Below, in pieces: positions 52,308 to 60,705 of a DNA stretch of 64,000 nt. A program made the translations under genes and the position numbers. Location: assembly GCA_964600665.1 (NCBI GenBank), contig CAZRKC010000010.1:1-64000 (forward strand). Reading direction: 5' to 3'. Each line of letters starts with the position of its first letter. Within the stretch, counting starts at the first letter, position 1. The notes under the pieces are model-generated. The model ran no database searches. It had not been told where the DNA came from and saw only the letters and a list, made by a program, of their open reading frames with translations. The DNA comes from CAZRKC01 sp964600665 (lineage in GTDB: Bacteria; Bacillota; SLNR01).

Positions 52308-52358
52308 AAATCTATGTTAGTTAACATAAGATATATTATGGGACGTTATGTTTGAACA

Positions 52359-52397
52359 AAAAAAGATATCATGGTGCTACAGCCATGGTATCTTTTT
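52359..52397. terminator. bidirectional terminator between convergent genes
   Basis: AAAAAAGATATCATGG pairs with CCATGGTATCTTTTT around an eight-base loop. The A-rich and T-rich flanks allow use by both the HTH gene and the convergent SDR gene. Confidence 0.88.
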
Positions 52398-52408
52398 CTT
52401 TATTACAT

Positions 52409-53170
52409 TTACTTTGCAGTATAACCTAAGTCCATGATTAACTGCGTTCCTGTGACCGCTGATGACTCGTCTGAAGCTAAAAATAATACGCCATTGGCTA
52501 CTTCTTCAGGTGTCACAAGGCGCCCGCCTGGTTTTTCTTTTTTGACATTATCGAGTAATATTTTAATTTTATCCGGATCAGTTACCCCGTTCCAGAACAT
52601 AGGCGTGTCCGCAGCACCTGGGCAAACACAGTTTACGCGGATTCCATCATGAATACCTTCAAGTGCAATTGATCTGCTAAATGCAATGATGGCTCCTTTT
52701 GCTGCTGTGTATGCAGATAATTCTTCATAACCCACAAATGCAAGTTCAGATGCTACATTAACAATGGTTCCGGATCTTTGATTTTTCATAATGGGGAATA
52801 CACCCTTTACTGTTAGAAAAACGCTATCAAGATTTACGGACATTAATCGTTTCCATTCTTCTATAGATATGTATTCCACTCTTTTCTCAAATGATATTGC
52901 CGCATTATTGACTAATATATCGATTTTCCCATACCGGTTAATCGCAGTCTGGATAAGTGTGTCCACTTGTTCTGGTATTGAAACATCCGTTTGTACACCG
53001 ATAGCATTCTTATGAAATTGGGTGATAGTTTGCACTGTATCTTGAAGCGGGCTGCCCAAAACATCGGCAAGGATGCAAATCGCTCCTTCTTGAGCGAAAC
53101 GTATCGCTATACCCTTCCCTAATCCTTGCGCTGCTCCTGTGATGATTGCGACCTTCCCGGATAATCTCAT
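52409..53170 (-). CDS. SDR family oxidoreductase
   Basis: A 253-residue classical short-chain dehydrogenase: GAAQGLGKG (TGxxxGxG), NNAA (NNAG equivalent), catalytic Ser in IVNVASELAF, YTAAK (Tyr/Lys) and a C-terminal GTQLIMDLGY. It resembles FabG/glucose dehydrogenase-like members; substrate unknown. ATG 53170 has GGAGGTTAGTC. It is followed by the shared terminator at 52359. Confidence 0.92.
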   Translation of the reverse strand: MRLSGKVAIITGAAQGLGKGIAIRFAQEGAICILADVLGSPLQDTVQTITQFHKNAIGVQTDVSIPEQVDTLIQTAINRYGKIDILVNNAAISFEKRVEYISIEEWKRLMSVNLDSVFLTVKGVFPIMKNQRSGTIVNVASELAFVGYEELSAYTAAKGAIIAFSRSIALEGIHDGIRVNCVCPGAADTPMFWNGVTDPDKIKILLDNVKKEKPGGRLVTPEEVANGVLFLASDESSAVTGTQLIMDLGYTAK

Positions 53171-53194
53171 GACTAACCTCCAAAATGTTTTTGA

Positions 53195-53440
53195 TTAGCG
53201 GCGACGACGGATATTGGAAGCACCTTTTGTTATTCGGTATCGTTCAGGTTTTGCTGAGCTTGTTGATGCATCTAGAATAATCTCGTCAATTTCAATCACG
53301 GAGTAGTCAGGTAATGAATCAAGATCGAGGCATTTGCAACAATTATCGCAAATTTTATTGGGATCTAAATCGCAATATAAACACTCGCCGCAATTGTCGC
53401 ATATTTTATTATTGTCAAGCGTGCAATACTTCGGCATCAT
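53195..53440 (-). CDS. small Cys-rich protein with repeated CDNCxxC motif
   Basis: An 81-residue soluble protein. The N-terminal half holds two copies of a unit of the form C-x-LD-x-NKICDNCxxC (KICDNCGECLYC; KICDNCCKCLDL), giving about nine Cys that could bind zinc or an Fe-S cluster. The C-terminal half is acidic then basic (NIRRRR). Similar short Firmicutes proteins exist in my memory without function. ATG 53440 or 53437 could start, after GTGGTGA. It lies between the SDR and the SOS-controlled yneA-like gene on the same strand. Confidence 0.7.
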   Translation of the reverse strand: MMPKYCTLDNNKICDNCGECLYCDLDPNKICDNCCKCLDLDSLPDYSVIEIDEIILDASTSSAKPERYRITKGASNIRRRR

Positions 53441-53527
53441 TTTCACCACGCTTCTGAATGACTGAAAATAGTATATCATTCGCATCGTGATAAGGCAATA
53501 ATACTATTAAAAACCGGCCTAAGCCGG

Positions 53528-53860
53528 TTATATGTCTAAATCTGGGACCATAAGGTACTGTCCAGGTGTAAGTGTGCTGTTGGTGAGTCCGTTAATTTTC
53601 TTAATTTGAAACACGATACGGCGGATGTCAACCTTGTTAGATCCAGGTAAGGATTTCGCAATTCCCCAAAGCGTATCCCCTCTGGACACAGTAATTGTCT
53701 GATATGATTCACATGTTGAACTGGCCGTAACACCCGTCCTGGTAATTGTAAAACAGAACATAACAATAGCAAAAATAAGAATTGACGAAAGAAATACTTG
53801 ATTTGCATGATTACGTCTTTTATTTCTTCCCTGGATTCTTTCGCGATTGCGTATAAACAT
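53528..53860 (-). CDS. yneA: YneA-like SOS cell-division inhibitor with LysM domain
   Basis: A 110-residue protein: basic cytoplasmic N-terminus, one membrane helix (about 23-42), then a LysM domain (ITVSRGDTLWGIAKSLPG to GQYLMVPD). The architecture and the divergent position next to lexA match YneA, which delays division during the SOS response. ATG 53860 has GGGAGTGATAG. Its promoter contains a SOS box, so LexA repression is directly readable. Confidence 0.88.
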   Translation of the reverse strand: MFIRNRERIQGRNKRRNHANQVFLSSILIFAIVMFCFTITRTGVTASSTCESYQTITVSRGDTLWGIAKSLPGSNKVDIRRIVFQIKKINGLTNSTLTPGQYLMVPDLDI

Positions 53861-53872
53861 TACTATCACTCC

Positions 53873-53886
53873 CAAACATATGTTCT
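53873..53886. promoter_or_regulatory. SOS (LexA) box A
   Basis: CAAACATATGTTCT, close to the Bacillus-type consensus CGAACATATGTTCG. It lies downstream of the yneA-like promoter, within its leader. Confidence 0.75.
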
Positions 53887-53895
53887 TATGGCTTT

Positions 53896-53924
53896 AGTAT
53901 AATACGAACATATGTTCCTGTCAA
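53896..53924 (-). promoter_or_regulatory. promoter of yneA-like gene
   Basis: On the minus strand TTGACA (53924-53919), a 17-bp spacer and TATACT (53901-53896). SOS box B fills the spacer. Confidence 0.85.
53905..53918. promoter_or_regulatory. SOS (LexA) box B
   Basis: CGAACATATGTTCC, one base from the perfect palindrome. It is exactly between the -35 and -10 boxes of the yneA-like promoter, so LexA binding should block RNA polymerase. Confidence 0.9.
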
Positions 53925-53944
53925 GGGCATTTATGCAATTTCAT

Positions 53945-53958
53945 CGAACAAATGTTTG
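53945..53958. promoter_or_regulatory. SOS (LexA) box C
   Basis: CGAACAAATGTTTG overlaps the -35 box of the lexA promoter, giving autoregulation. Confidence 0.85.
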
Positions 53959-53984
53959 CATGCATCTTTTTTTTATGATATACT
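53956..53984 (+). promoter_or_regulatory. promoter of lexA
   Basis: TTGCAT (53956-53961) and TATACT (53979-53984) with 17-bp spacing, 40 bp before the lexA start codon. Confidence 0.8.
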
Positions 53985-54024
53985 TGTGGCGACGAAAGCT
54001 ACCTAAGTCTGGAGGCGATGATAG

Positions 54025-54654
54025 ATGACATATAAAGATCTTAACCAGCGCCAAAAGTCCATTCTAGAGTTCATAAAAAGCGAGCTTAAGGAGAAAGGTT
54101 ACCCCCCTTCTGTCCGTGAGACTGGTGAAGCAGTTGGTTTAAAATCCAGTTCAACAGTCCATGGACATTTGTGCCGTTTGGAGGAACTGGGGTATATTCG
54201 GCGAGATCCCACTAAACCACGTGCCATAGAAGTATTAGAGAGCAACATCTATAAGACCCCCTACTCTACCCAACACAATCTGATTCAGGTGCCTTTAATT
54301 GGTCGAATTACAGCTGGAACACCGATCCTGGCGGTGGAAAGTATTGAAGAAACATATTCGCTGCCAACTGATTTTATCCGAGGTGAGGATGTTTTCATGC
54401 TGTCCATTCAGGGTGATAGTATGATTGATGCCGGGATTTTGGATGGAGATTACGTTGTCGTGAACAGACAAAGCACTGCTTCAAACGGGGAAATTGTCGT
54501 AGCGATGATTGATGATGAAGCTACCGTGAAAAAGTTTTATAAAGAGAATGGTCATTTCCGGTTACAGCCAGCGAACTCATTTATGGACCCCATTATCACA
54601 AAAGAAGTTCAGGTTTTGGGGAAAGTTGTCGCATTAATTCGGCAGTTGCATTAG
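54025..54654 (+). CDS. lexA: SOS response repressor LexA
   Basis: A 209-residue repressor. Residues 1-70 are the winged HTH (GYPPSVRETGEAVGLKSSSTVHGHL). The RecA-stimulated cleavage site is Ala97-Gly98 in RITAGTP; the peptidase dyad is Ser132 (QGDSMIDAGI) and Lys169 (EATVKKFY). ATG 54025 has TGGAGGCGATG. It is divergent from the yneA-like gene with three SOS boxes between them and ends in a bidirectional terminator. Confidence 0.97.
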   Translation: MTYKDLNQRQKSILEFIKSELKEKGYPPSVRETGEAVGLKSSSTVHGHLCRLEELGYIRRDPTKPRAIEVLESNIYKTPYSTQHNLIQVPLIGRITAGTPILAVESIEETYSLPTDFIRGEDVFMLSIQGDSMIDAGILDGDYVVVNRQSTASNGEIVVAMIDDEATVKKFYKENGHFRLQPANSFMDPIITKEVQVLGKVVALIRQLH

Positions 54655-54716
54655 GAATTTCGGGACCGACGGATTTCATGTGCGTTTGCGATTTCTGTCT
54701 GTGAGCAAAGAAATTT

Positions 54717-54746
54717 AAACGGGGGTGCGCATATGCACCCCCGTTT
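54717..54746. terminator. bidirectional terminator lexA / DUF456
   Basis: AAACGGGGGTGC-GCATAT-GCACCCCCGTTT, a perfect 12-bp stem between two convergent genes. The U-tract is short but the stem is very GC-rich. Confidence 0.85.
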
Positions 54747-54764
54747 ATCATGTACAATAATATC

Positions 54765-55247
54765 TCATTGAAATAATTGTCTAATGAACATTCCAAACAT
54801 CGTTAATGCAATGACAATTTTGATTAGCGTACCACTTACAATGCCCAAAAAAGTCCCTATCCCTACCTTCGCTGCTTTGATGGTAGTCTTTCCTGCTAAT
54901 ATTTCCCCGATTATGGCGCCAGCTAGTGGACCTATGATGATTCCCCAGCCTGGGATCAGAAAGAGTCCAGCGATGCCACCCACAAAAGCTCCCCAGATCC
55001 CTGCCTTTGAAGCTCCGGTTCGTTTTGCGCCCACAATTCCGGAAAGGTAGTCAAAAGCGGTGCCTATCAGGGTTAAGGCTGCCATAATTAACACGAAATT
55101 CAAAGTTACAACTGTGAAATTTGTCTGGTAAGCATAAATCAATATGCCTAACATGATGAGCGGCAACCCGGGAACGGCAGGCAATACCACGCCCGCAACA
55201 CCTGCAATGATGAGCAGCCATGCAAACAATTTTATAATAATGGCCAT
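54765..55247 (-). CDS. DUF456 domain membrane protein
   Basis: A 160-residue hydrophobic protein with Gly-rich helices, matching DUF456: VLPAVPGLPLIMLGIL, FDYLSGIVGAKRTGASKAG, FLIPGWGIIIGPLAGAIIGE. Function unknown. ATG 55247 has a better distance from GGAGGG than ATG 55250. It lies 13 bp after the YnbB-like gene and is probably the last gene of the hflX operon. Confidence 0.88.
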   Translation of the reverse strand: MAIIIKLFAWLLIIAGVAGVVLPAVPGLPLIMLGILIYAYQTNFTVVTLNFVLIMAALTLIGTAFDYLSGIVGAKRTGASKAGIWGAFVGGIAGLFLIPGWGIIIGPLAGAIIGEILAGKTTIKAAKVGIGTFLGIVSGTLIKIVIALTMFGMFIRQLFQ

Positions 55248-55259
55248 CATATCCCTCCA

Positions 55260-56534
55260 TTACATCATTATCTTTGACGGTTCTGTCGAGACAAGACCGC
55301 GGCTCATCATTTCTTCCATCGCACTTTGAATAGCGAGAAAACTATAATAGCGTGATAGTCCTCCTTGCAGGTATACTGTGTATGGTTCTCTGAGTGGTCC
55401 ATCAGCACTTAATTCTATCGATGATCCTTGAATAAATGTTCCTGCTGCCATGATGATCTGATCAGAGTATCCTGGCATATCCCATGGAATTGGAAGCACA
55501 TGTGAATCGATAGGAGATTTTTTTTGTAACCCTTGACAAAATGCAATCAGTTTCTCAGGTGAACCGAGCTTGATTCCTTGAATGATGTCATGTCGTTTTT
55601 CATTTATTTTCGGCAAAACAGTAAACCCGTACACATCAGCAAGATGACACGCAAATATACTGCTTGCAATTGCTTCAAGAACTGTTTGTGGTGCCATGAA
55701 TATACCTTGATAGTAGAGTCGGGGGCTGAGCAATGTAGCACCAACTTCTCTTCCTAACCCCGGTGCTGTGAGTCGTTCTGCAGCGTCTTCAATCAAGTGA
55801 TACTTCCCAACAAGGTATCCACCACCAGGGGCAAGGCCTCCTCCTGGATTTTTGATCAAGGATCCGGCAACCAGATCTGCGCCAGCTTCAGACGGTTCCA
55901 TCGTCTCCATGAATTCTCCATAACAGTTATCAACCACACAAATAATGTCTGAACTGATGGATTTTACTCTTTGGATAATTTCTCCGATGGTTTTCATTGA
56001 CAAAGCATTTGTCCATTGATACCCACGAGACCTTTGGATGAGAACCGCTTTCGTTTTTTCACTCACATGCTGTGATATTTGATCATAATCGAAGCCTATG
56101 TCTGTACGAATGTTGGTTTCTTGGTATGAAATACCTTGATCAATCAGTGAACCATGATTGTGACTACCGACCCCAATAGCTTTTTTAAGTGTGTCGTAAG
56201 GTGTACCTGTCAAACATACTAATTCATCCCTTGCACATAAAACAGATGATAATGCCAAATAGATTGCATGGGTGCCAGATACAATTTGTGAGCGAACCAA
56301 ACCAGCCTCTGTGTTAAAGACTCTTGCAAATAGTTCGTCAAGCTGAATCCTACCGATATCGTTATACCCGTACCCAGTTGATGAAGAAAAGTGACTGTCG
56401 CTTATCTTTAATTCCGTAAAAGCATTAAGAATCTTTGCTGCATTAAAAGCAGTGATCGGTTCGTAATATATCAGTTCCTTGACTGTCTCACCACGAACAT
56501 AATCAAGTATTTTTTTGGGAATCAATTTTATCAC
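55260..56534 (-). CDS. YnbB-like PLP protein (methionine gamma-lyase / aluminium resistance family)
   Basis: A 424-residue PLP-fold protein of the family annotated as aluminium resistance or methionine gamma-lyase-like, next to hflX as in B. subtilis ynbA-ynbB. Recognisable blocks are SHFSSSTGYGYNDIGR, IVSGTHAIYLALSS, VDNCYGEFME, GSLIKNPGGGLAPGGGY (PLP Lys) and PGLGREVGAT. Its reaction is not established. Start is GTG 56534 within a GTGA overlap with the hflX stop. Confidence 0.88.
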   Translation of the reverse strand: MIKLIPKKILDYVRGETVKELIYYEPITAFNAAKILNAFTELKISDSHFSSSTGYGYNDIGRIQLDELFARVFNTEAGLVRSQIVSGTHAIYLALSSVLCARDELVCLTGTPYDTLKKAIGVGSHNHGSLIDQGISYQETNIRTDIGFDYDQISQHVSEKTKAVLIQRSRGYQWTNALSMKTIGEIIQRVKSISSDIICVVDNCYGEFMETMEPSEAGADLVAGSLIKNPGGGLAPGGGYLVGKYHLIEDAAERLTAPGLGREVGATLLSPRLYYQGIFMAPQTVLEAIASSIFACHLADVYGFTVLPKINEKRHDIIQGIKLGSPEKLIAFCQGLQKKSPIDSHVLPIPWDMPGYSDQIIMAAGTFIQGSSIELSADGPLREPYTVYLQGGLSRYYSFLAIQSAMEEMMSRGLVSTEPSKIMM

Positions 56535-57826
56535 CCGATCTCATTTTCTTGAACTACATAGGGTTCTAACATTTTCAGCGACATTTTTTGAATATAAGCT
56601 TTGATAAATGTGCCATTAGTTGTAAAGTCCTCTGTAAGAACTTCACCCTGATTATGGATATGTGCGAGAATATCTCCTTTATCATAGGGAATTTTCATGA
56701 AGAGTAAAACTCTGTTTTGCTGTAAGTAATTCGAAATTGCTTCTAAAAGTGCCGGAATCCCCTCACCTGTTTTTGATGATATCGGATAACTATCAGGGAT
56801 ATCCCGTGACCATTTATTGATTGGACTATCTTTTTCTAACCGATCTATCTTATTCAATGCAGTAAATATCTTTTTGTCAGAAATATCAAGTTCTTGTAAT
56901 ACATACATAACGGCATGGATATGTTCAATAAATTTCGGATGACTAACATCGACAACATGAAGCAAAATATCGGCTTCGATTAATTCTTCCAATGTTGCCC
57001 TGAAAGCAGCTATCAAATGAGGAGGCAAATTGTGAATAAATCCAACAGTATCCGAGAGCAAGGCTTCGAGGTTATGGGGCAGCGTTAAGTGCCGAGTCGT
57101 TGGATCCAATGTTGCGAATAATTTATCTTCGGCGACGACACCTGCCCCTGTGAGATAATTGAGTAGCGTCGATTTACCGGCGTTGGTGTAACCAACCAAA
57201 GACACCGTGTGGATCGGCAAATCTTTGCGGTTACTTCGATGCAGACTACGGTGTTTTTTTATTTCATCGATTTCCTTCGTAATATCATAAATGCGCGACC
57301 GAATATGGCGCCTGTCGGTTTCAAGTTTTGTTTCACCGGGTCCACGCGTCCCTATGCCCCCACCAAGCCGTGATAAGGCAGTCCCCTTCCCTGTCAGCTG
57401 TGGTAATAGATAATTCATCTGCGCTAACTCAACTTGCAACTTCCCTTCTTTTGACTGGGCGCGCTGTGCGAAGATGTCAAGGATGATTTCGGTGCGATCA
57501 ACGACCTTGCACGGGATAACTTCTTCAAGATTACGTTTCTGTCGAGGTGACAAGTCATGTGCAATCACGACCAGATCGATTTCGTTGGATTGACAATAAG
57601 CACTGATTTCTTCTGTTTTGCCTTGCCCAATATATGTCGCAACATCAGGCTTTGGTCTTTTTTGCACAAAGCGGATATCAACTTCACCACCTGCGGTTAT
57701 TACCAATTCTTCTAATTCATCCAGAATATCATCCGGTGTCCAGGCAGCATTTCTTCCTGTATCAAGTGCGACTAGCAATGCTCTTTCTCTTTTATCGATA
57801 TCTATATCGTATAAATTTGATTTCAA
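56531..57826 (-). CDS. hflX: ribosome-associated GTPase HflX
   Basis: A 431-residue GTPase: N-terminal HflX domain with YIGQGKTEEI, Gly-rich linker RLGGGIGTRGPGETKLE, then G domain with VGYTNAGKSTLLNYL, DTVGFI and NKID. HflX splits stalled 70S ribosomes. I chose TTG 57826, with AGAGGTGAT at 57831-57839; the in-frame ATG codons at 57859 and 57847 overlap or precede the -10 box, so they cannot be the start of the transcript from that promoter. Confidence 0.92.
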   Translation of the reverse strand: MKSNLYDIDIDKRERALLVALDTGRNAAWTPDDILDELEELVITAGGEVDIRFVQKRPKPDVATYIGQGKTEEISAYCQSNEIDLVVIAHDLSPRQKRNLEEVIPCKVVDRTEIILDIFAQRAQSKEGKLQVELAQMNYLLPQLTGKGTALSRLGGGIGTRGPGETKLETDRRHIRSRIYDITKEIDEIKKHRSLHRSNRKDLPIHTVSLVGYTNAGKSTLLNYLTGAGVVAEDKLFATLDPTTRHLTLPHNLEALLSDTVGFIHNLPPHLIAAFRATLEELIEADILLHVVDVSHPKFIEHIHAVMYVLQELDISDKKIFTALNKIDRLEKDSPINKWSRDIPDSYPISSKTGEGIPALLEAISNYLQQNRVLLFMKIPYDKGDILAHIHNQGEVLTEDFTTNGTFIKAYIQKMSLKMLEPYVVQENEIG

Positions 57827-57845
57827 ATTAATCACCTCTGTAGCC

Positions 57846-57851
57846 ATTATA
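57846..57851 (-). promoter_or_regulatory. extended -10 promoter of hflX
   Basis: On the minus strand TGATATAAT, an extended -10 (TGnTATAAT), 20 bp before the TTG start. No good -35 is present. Confidence 0.6.
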
Positions 57852-57975
57852 TCATACACCGATTTGACCGGATATTAAGAATTAAGGGTGTCTGTTTACA
57901 TTTTTGGAAGGAAAAGAAAAGGAAATTTGAAATAATGGAGAAATAAATGAATAGAATATGTTGGGGGGTTTTACC

Positions 57976-59289
57976 ATGGCATCGACTTGGCTTGAACTCT
58001 TGATTCTTTTCGTCTTACTCTTGGTTAACGGAGCATTTGCAGCAGCTGAAATTGCTATCGTTTCTTCAAAACGTGTAACGCTTCAACAACGATATAATAA
58101 CGGGGACCGAAGAGCTGCTATGGTACTTGATCTCATGAACCAACCAACTCGACTCTTCTCGACGATTCAAATCGGGATAACCTTTATTGGAATTGCTGCA
58201 GGGGCATTTGGTGGGGCCACTCTGGCTGTATCGGTAAGCAAATATCTTCAGAATTATCCTTTTCTTAAAGAGTATGCAGCAGCACTCGGATTTGCGATTG
58301 TAGTGATTTTTGTCTCCTTTCTTACCCTGATAATTGGCGAACTTGTTCCCAAGCGACTTGCGTTTAATGCACCCGAACAGATTGCATTAATCGCTGCGAG
58401 ACCATTGGCTATCATTGCTACGGTATCAGGTCCTGTCATCAGTATTTTAAGTGGTGCAACAGAACTGGTTTTGAGGGTTCTTGGGGTCAAAACTTCCAAT
58501 CGCAATGAAATTACTGAGGAAGAAATTCGAATTCTTATTAAACAGGGTGCAGAAACTGGCCTCTTTGAAGAGGCTGAACACGATTTGGTTGAGAGGGTTC
58601 TAAAATTAGATGATCGACGAATCACGGCCATTATGACACCGAAAAATAAGATGATATGGTTGAATACTGAAGACTCGATCGAAAATAATCAGCGCAAAGT
58701 GATGGAGAACAATTTTACCCGATTTCTGGTGTGTAATGGTAATTTAGAACGAATCCTTGGTGTTGCTCATGTAAAAGAGTTACTCCGAAATTGTTATGGG
58801 GGGAACCCTTTTGATATCGAAACGCACTTGGAACCTGTGATGTTTTTAACTGAAAACCTACGAGTTCTTGAATGCCTGCTTAAATTCAAAGAGTCTAGAG
58901 AGTCGGTGGCTGTAATCATTAATGAGTACGGTAGTGTGCAGGGAATGGTTACGATTACGGACTTTCTCAAAGCGATTATCGGCACTGTAAGTTCCTTAGA
59001 TCAAGTTGCTGTGCATGCAACCATCCAGCGAGATGATGGTTCGTGGTTGATCGAGGGATCGGCACCCGTAGATCGCCTCAAGGAAATTATGCAAGTTGAT
59101 TTATTGCCTGGAGAGGATCGAGACAATTTCGCAACTGTTGCAGGATTTGTTATGTACTACCTTGACCGGCTGCCAAGGGAAGGTGAAACCTTCTATTGGG
59201 ATAAGTGGAGAATTGAGATCATTGACATGGATGGCCTTCGTATTGATAAAGTTCTCTTGATACGCCCTGGCGAGATTCAACTAGAATAA
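57976..59289 (+). CDS. hemolysin/CorC family CNNM-CBS membrane protein
   Basis: A 437-residue protein: CNNM (DUF21) domain with four helices (about 1-200; GAFAAAEIAIVSSKR, IIGELVPKRLAFN), a CBS pair (about 215-335; IMTPKNKMIWL, VIINEYGSVQGMVTITDFL) and a C-terminal CorC_HlyC domain (about 350-437). Relatives transport Mg2+ or Co2+; the hemolysin name is historical. ATG 57976 has GGGGGGTTTT. It is a single gene between the divergent hflX operon and the convergent hfq. Confidence 0.92.
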   Translation: MASTWLELLILFVLLLVNGAFAAAEIAIVSSKRVTLQQRYNNGDRRAAMVLDLMNQPTRLFSTIQIGITFIGIAAGAFGGATLAVSVSKYLQNYPFLKEYAAALGFAIVVIFVSFLTLIIGELVPKRLAFNAPEQIALIAARPLAIIATVSGPVISILSGATELVLRVLGVKTSNRNEITEEEIRILIKQGAETGLFEEAEHDLVERVLKLDDRRITAIMTPKNKMIWLNTEDSIENNQRKVMENNFTRFLVCNGNLERILGVAHVKELLRNCYGGNPFDIETHLEPVMFLTENLRVLECLLKFKESRESVAVIINEYGSVQGMVTITDFLKAIIGTVSSLDQVAVHATIQRDDGSWLIEGSAPVDRLKEIMQVDLLPGEDRDNFATVAGFVMYYLDRLPREGETFYWDKWRIEIIDMDGLRIDKVLLIRPGEIQLE

Positions 59290-59331
59290 AAACCTTGGAG
59301 TGCAAAAAAATCTGCACTCCAAGGTTTTTTA
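59289..59331. terminator. bidirectional terminator CNNM gene / hfq
   Basis: AAAACCTTGGAGTGCA (59289-59304) pairs perfectly with TGCACTCCAAGGTTTT (59313-59328), with As before and Ts after. It serves both convergent genes; the left arm begins at the last base of the CNNM gene stop codon. Confidence 0.92.
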
Positions 59332-59341
59332 TCATCTTATC

Positions 59342-59593
59342 TTATTCGCTTTCTTTGCGAATCGCTTCAGAGAAGTTATGATTGATTGCTCTGGAGGGGG
59401 TTATGGTGGAGATAGCGTGTTTGTAAACGCACTGTTGTTTACCGTCATTTTCCATGATGATCGTGAAGTTATCAAAACCACGCACATACCCTTTGAGTTG
59501 GAATCCATTCACAAGATATACAGTGACTGGTACATTTTCTTTGCGGATTTGATTCAAAAAGCTATCTTGCAGGTTGATTTGTGGTTTGCTCAT
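59342..59593 (-). CDS. hfq: RNA chaperone Hfq
   Basis: An 83-residue Sm-like protein: Sm1 with LQDSFLNQIRKENVPVTVYL-type start and Sm2 with YKHAIST. It forms a hexamer binding sRNA and mRNA. ATG 59593 has TTGGAGGGA. A tail of about 14 residues extends past the Sm core. It follows miaA by 104 bp, the usual order. Confidence 0.95.
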   Translation of the reverse strand: MSKPQINLQDSFLNQIRKENVPVTVYLVNGFQLKGYVRGFDNFTIIMENDGKQQCVYKHAISTITPSRAINHNFSEAIRKESE

Positions 59594-59697
59594 CCATATC
59601 CCTCCAATTCGTGATTCCGGAGCTCTCTCCATCCTTAGTCAACTTCTACACCATAACCTCCATATCCTTTAATTAAACGCAAGATGTATTTACTAAT

Positions 59698-60636
59698 TCA
59701 TTCACCTGATGATACGGAATTTGCTAGCAGGTGTTGTGCTATTTCATCCGAAGAGCTAAATTGGTCACTGCTAATCCAGTGTATGCGACTATCTCGCCTG
59801 AACCATGTGTACTGACGTTTTGCATAATGTCGGGTTTCTTTTTTGATTTCTGCGACAGCCTGTTCCAAATCAGTTGCTCCGTTTAAGTATGCCATCAGCT
59901 GTTTGTATCCGAGGCTTTGCAGTGCGTAGTGATCAGAGCGGTATCCCATCGCAATCAGGTCTTCGACTTCATGAAGAAAACCATCTGCCATCATTTGATC
60001 GACCCGATCTTCAATGCGTTGATATAGACTCTTTCGCTCCATCGTGACCCCATAAATTCGGACTGACAAATGTGCAGGAAGGATTAATTTGGCTTTCCTT
60101 TGTTGTGCTGAGAATGGGATACCTGTTGTATGATGCACTTCAAGAGCGCGAATGATACGTTTCATATCATGGGGATGGATTTTGTCCGATGAAACCGGAT
60201 CAATCATGCAAAGCTGGTCATGGAGCCAAGCGGCCCCTTTCGTTCGGTATGCTTCCTCCATTTGCATGCGAAACTCCCAGTCAGTCTCCATCGGACTAAA
60301 AATATAACCATCCAGAATCGATTGGACATATAATCCAGTTCCTCCAACTATGATGGGTGTATGCCCTCTTGCGGTGATCGCCAGGATTGCCTGTATGGCA
60401 TCTTTTTGGTAATCTGCGACTGTATATACAGTATCGGGATTCACCAGATCAATCATATGATGAGGGACTGCCATTTGTTCCTGTGGAGTTGGTTTTGCGG
60501 TCCCGATATTCATATAACGATAGACTTGAACTGAGTCAGCCGCTATGATCTCACTGGGGACCAATGAAGCCATACTTAAAGCCAAGCTACTTTTCCCTGA
60601 TGCGGTGGGACCAACAATCACCCATAGTTCATTCAT
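59698..60636 (-). CDS. miaA: tRNA dimethylallyltransferase MiaA
   Basis: A 312-residue enzyme adding the dimethylallyl group to A37 of tRNAs reading UNN codons. P-loop GPTASGKSSL, SVQVYRYMNIGTAKP, HHMIDLV, GGTGLYVQSIL and KRQYTWFR are all present. ATG 60636 has GGGAGATGAG; in-frame codons further upstream lack such a site. It lies 69 bp after the methyltransferase gene. Confidence 0.96.
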   Translation of the reverse strand: MNELWVIVGPTASGKSSLALSMASLVPSEIIAADSVQVYRYMNIGTAKPTPQEQMAVPHHMIDLVNPDTVYTVADYQKDAIQAILAITARGHTPIIVGGTGLYVQSILDGYIFSPMETDWEFRMQMEEAYRTKGAAWLHDQLCMIDPVSSDKIHPHDMKRIIRALEVHHTTGIPFSAQQRKAKLILPAHLSVRIYGVTMERKSLYQRIEDRVDQMMADGFLHEVEDLIAMGYRSDHYALQSLGYKQLMAYLNGATDLEQAVAEIKKETRHYAKRQYTWFRRDSRIHWISSDQFSSSDEIAQHLLANSVSSGE

Positions 60637-60705
60637 CTTCTCATCTCCCGCCAGCATTAAACTATCGGTAGAATAATTTTTCGCTTTCAATATAGTTTAT
60701 CAATA

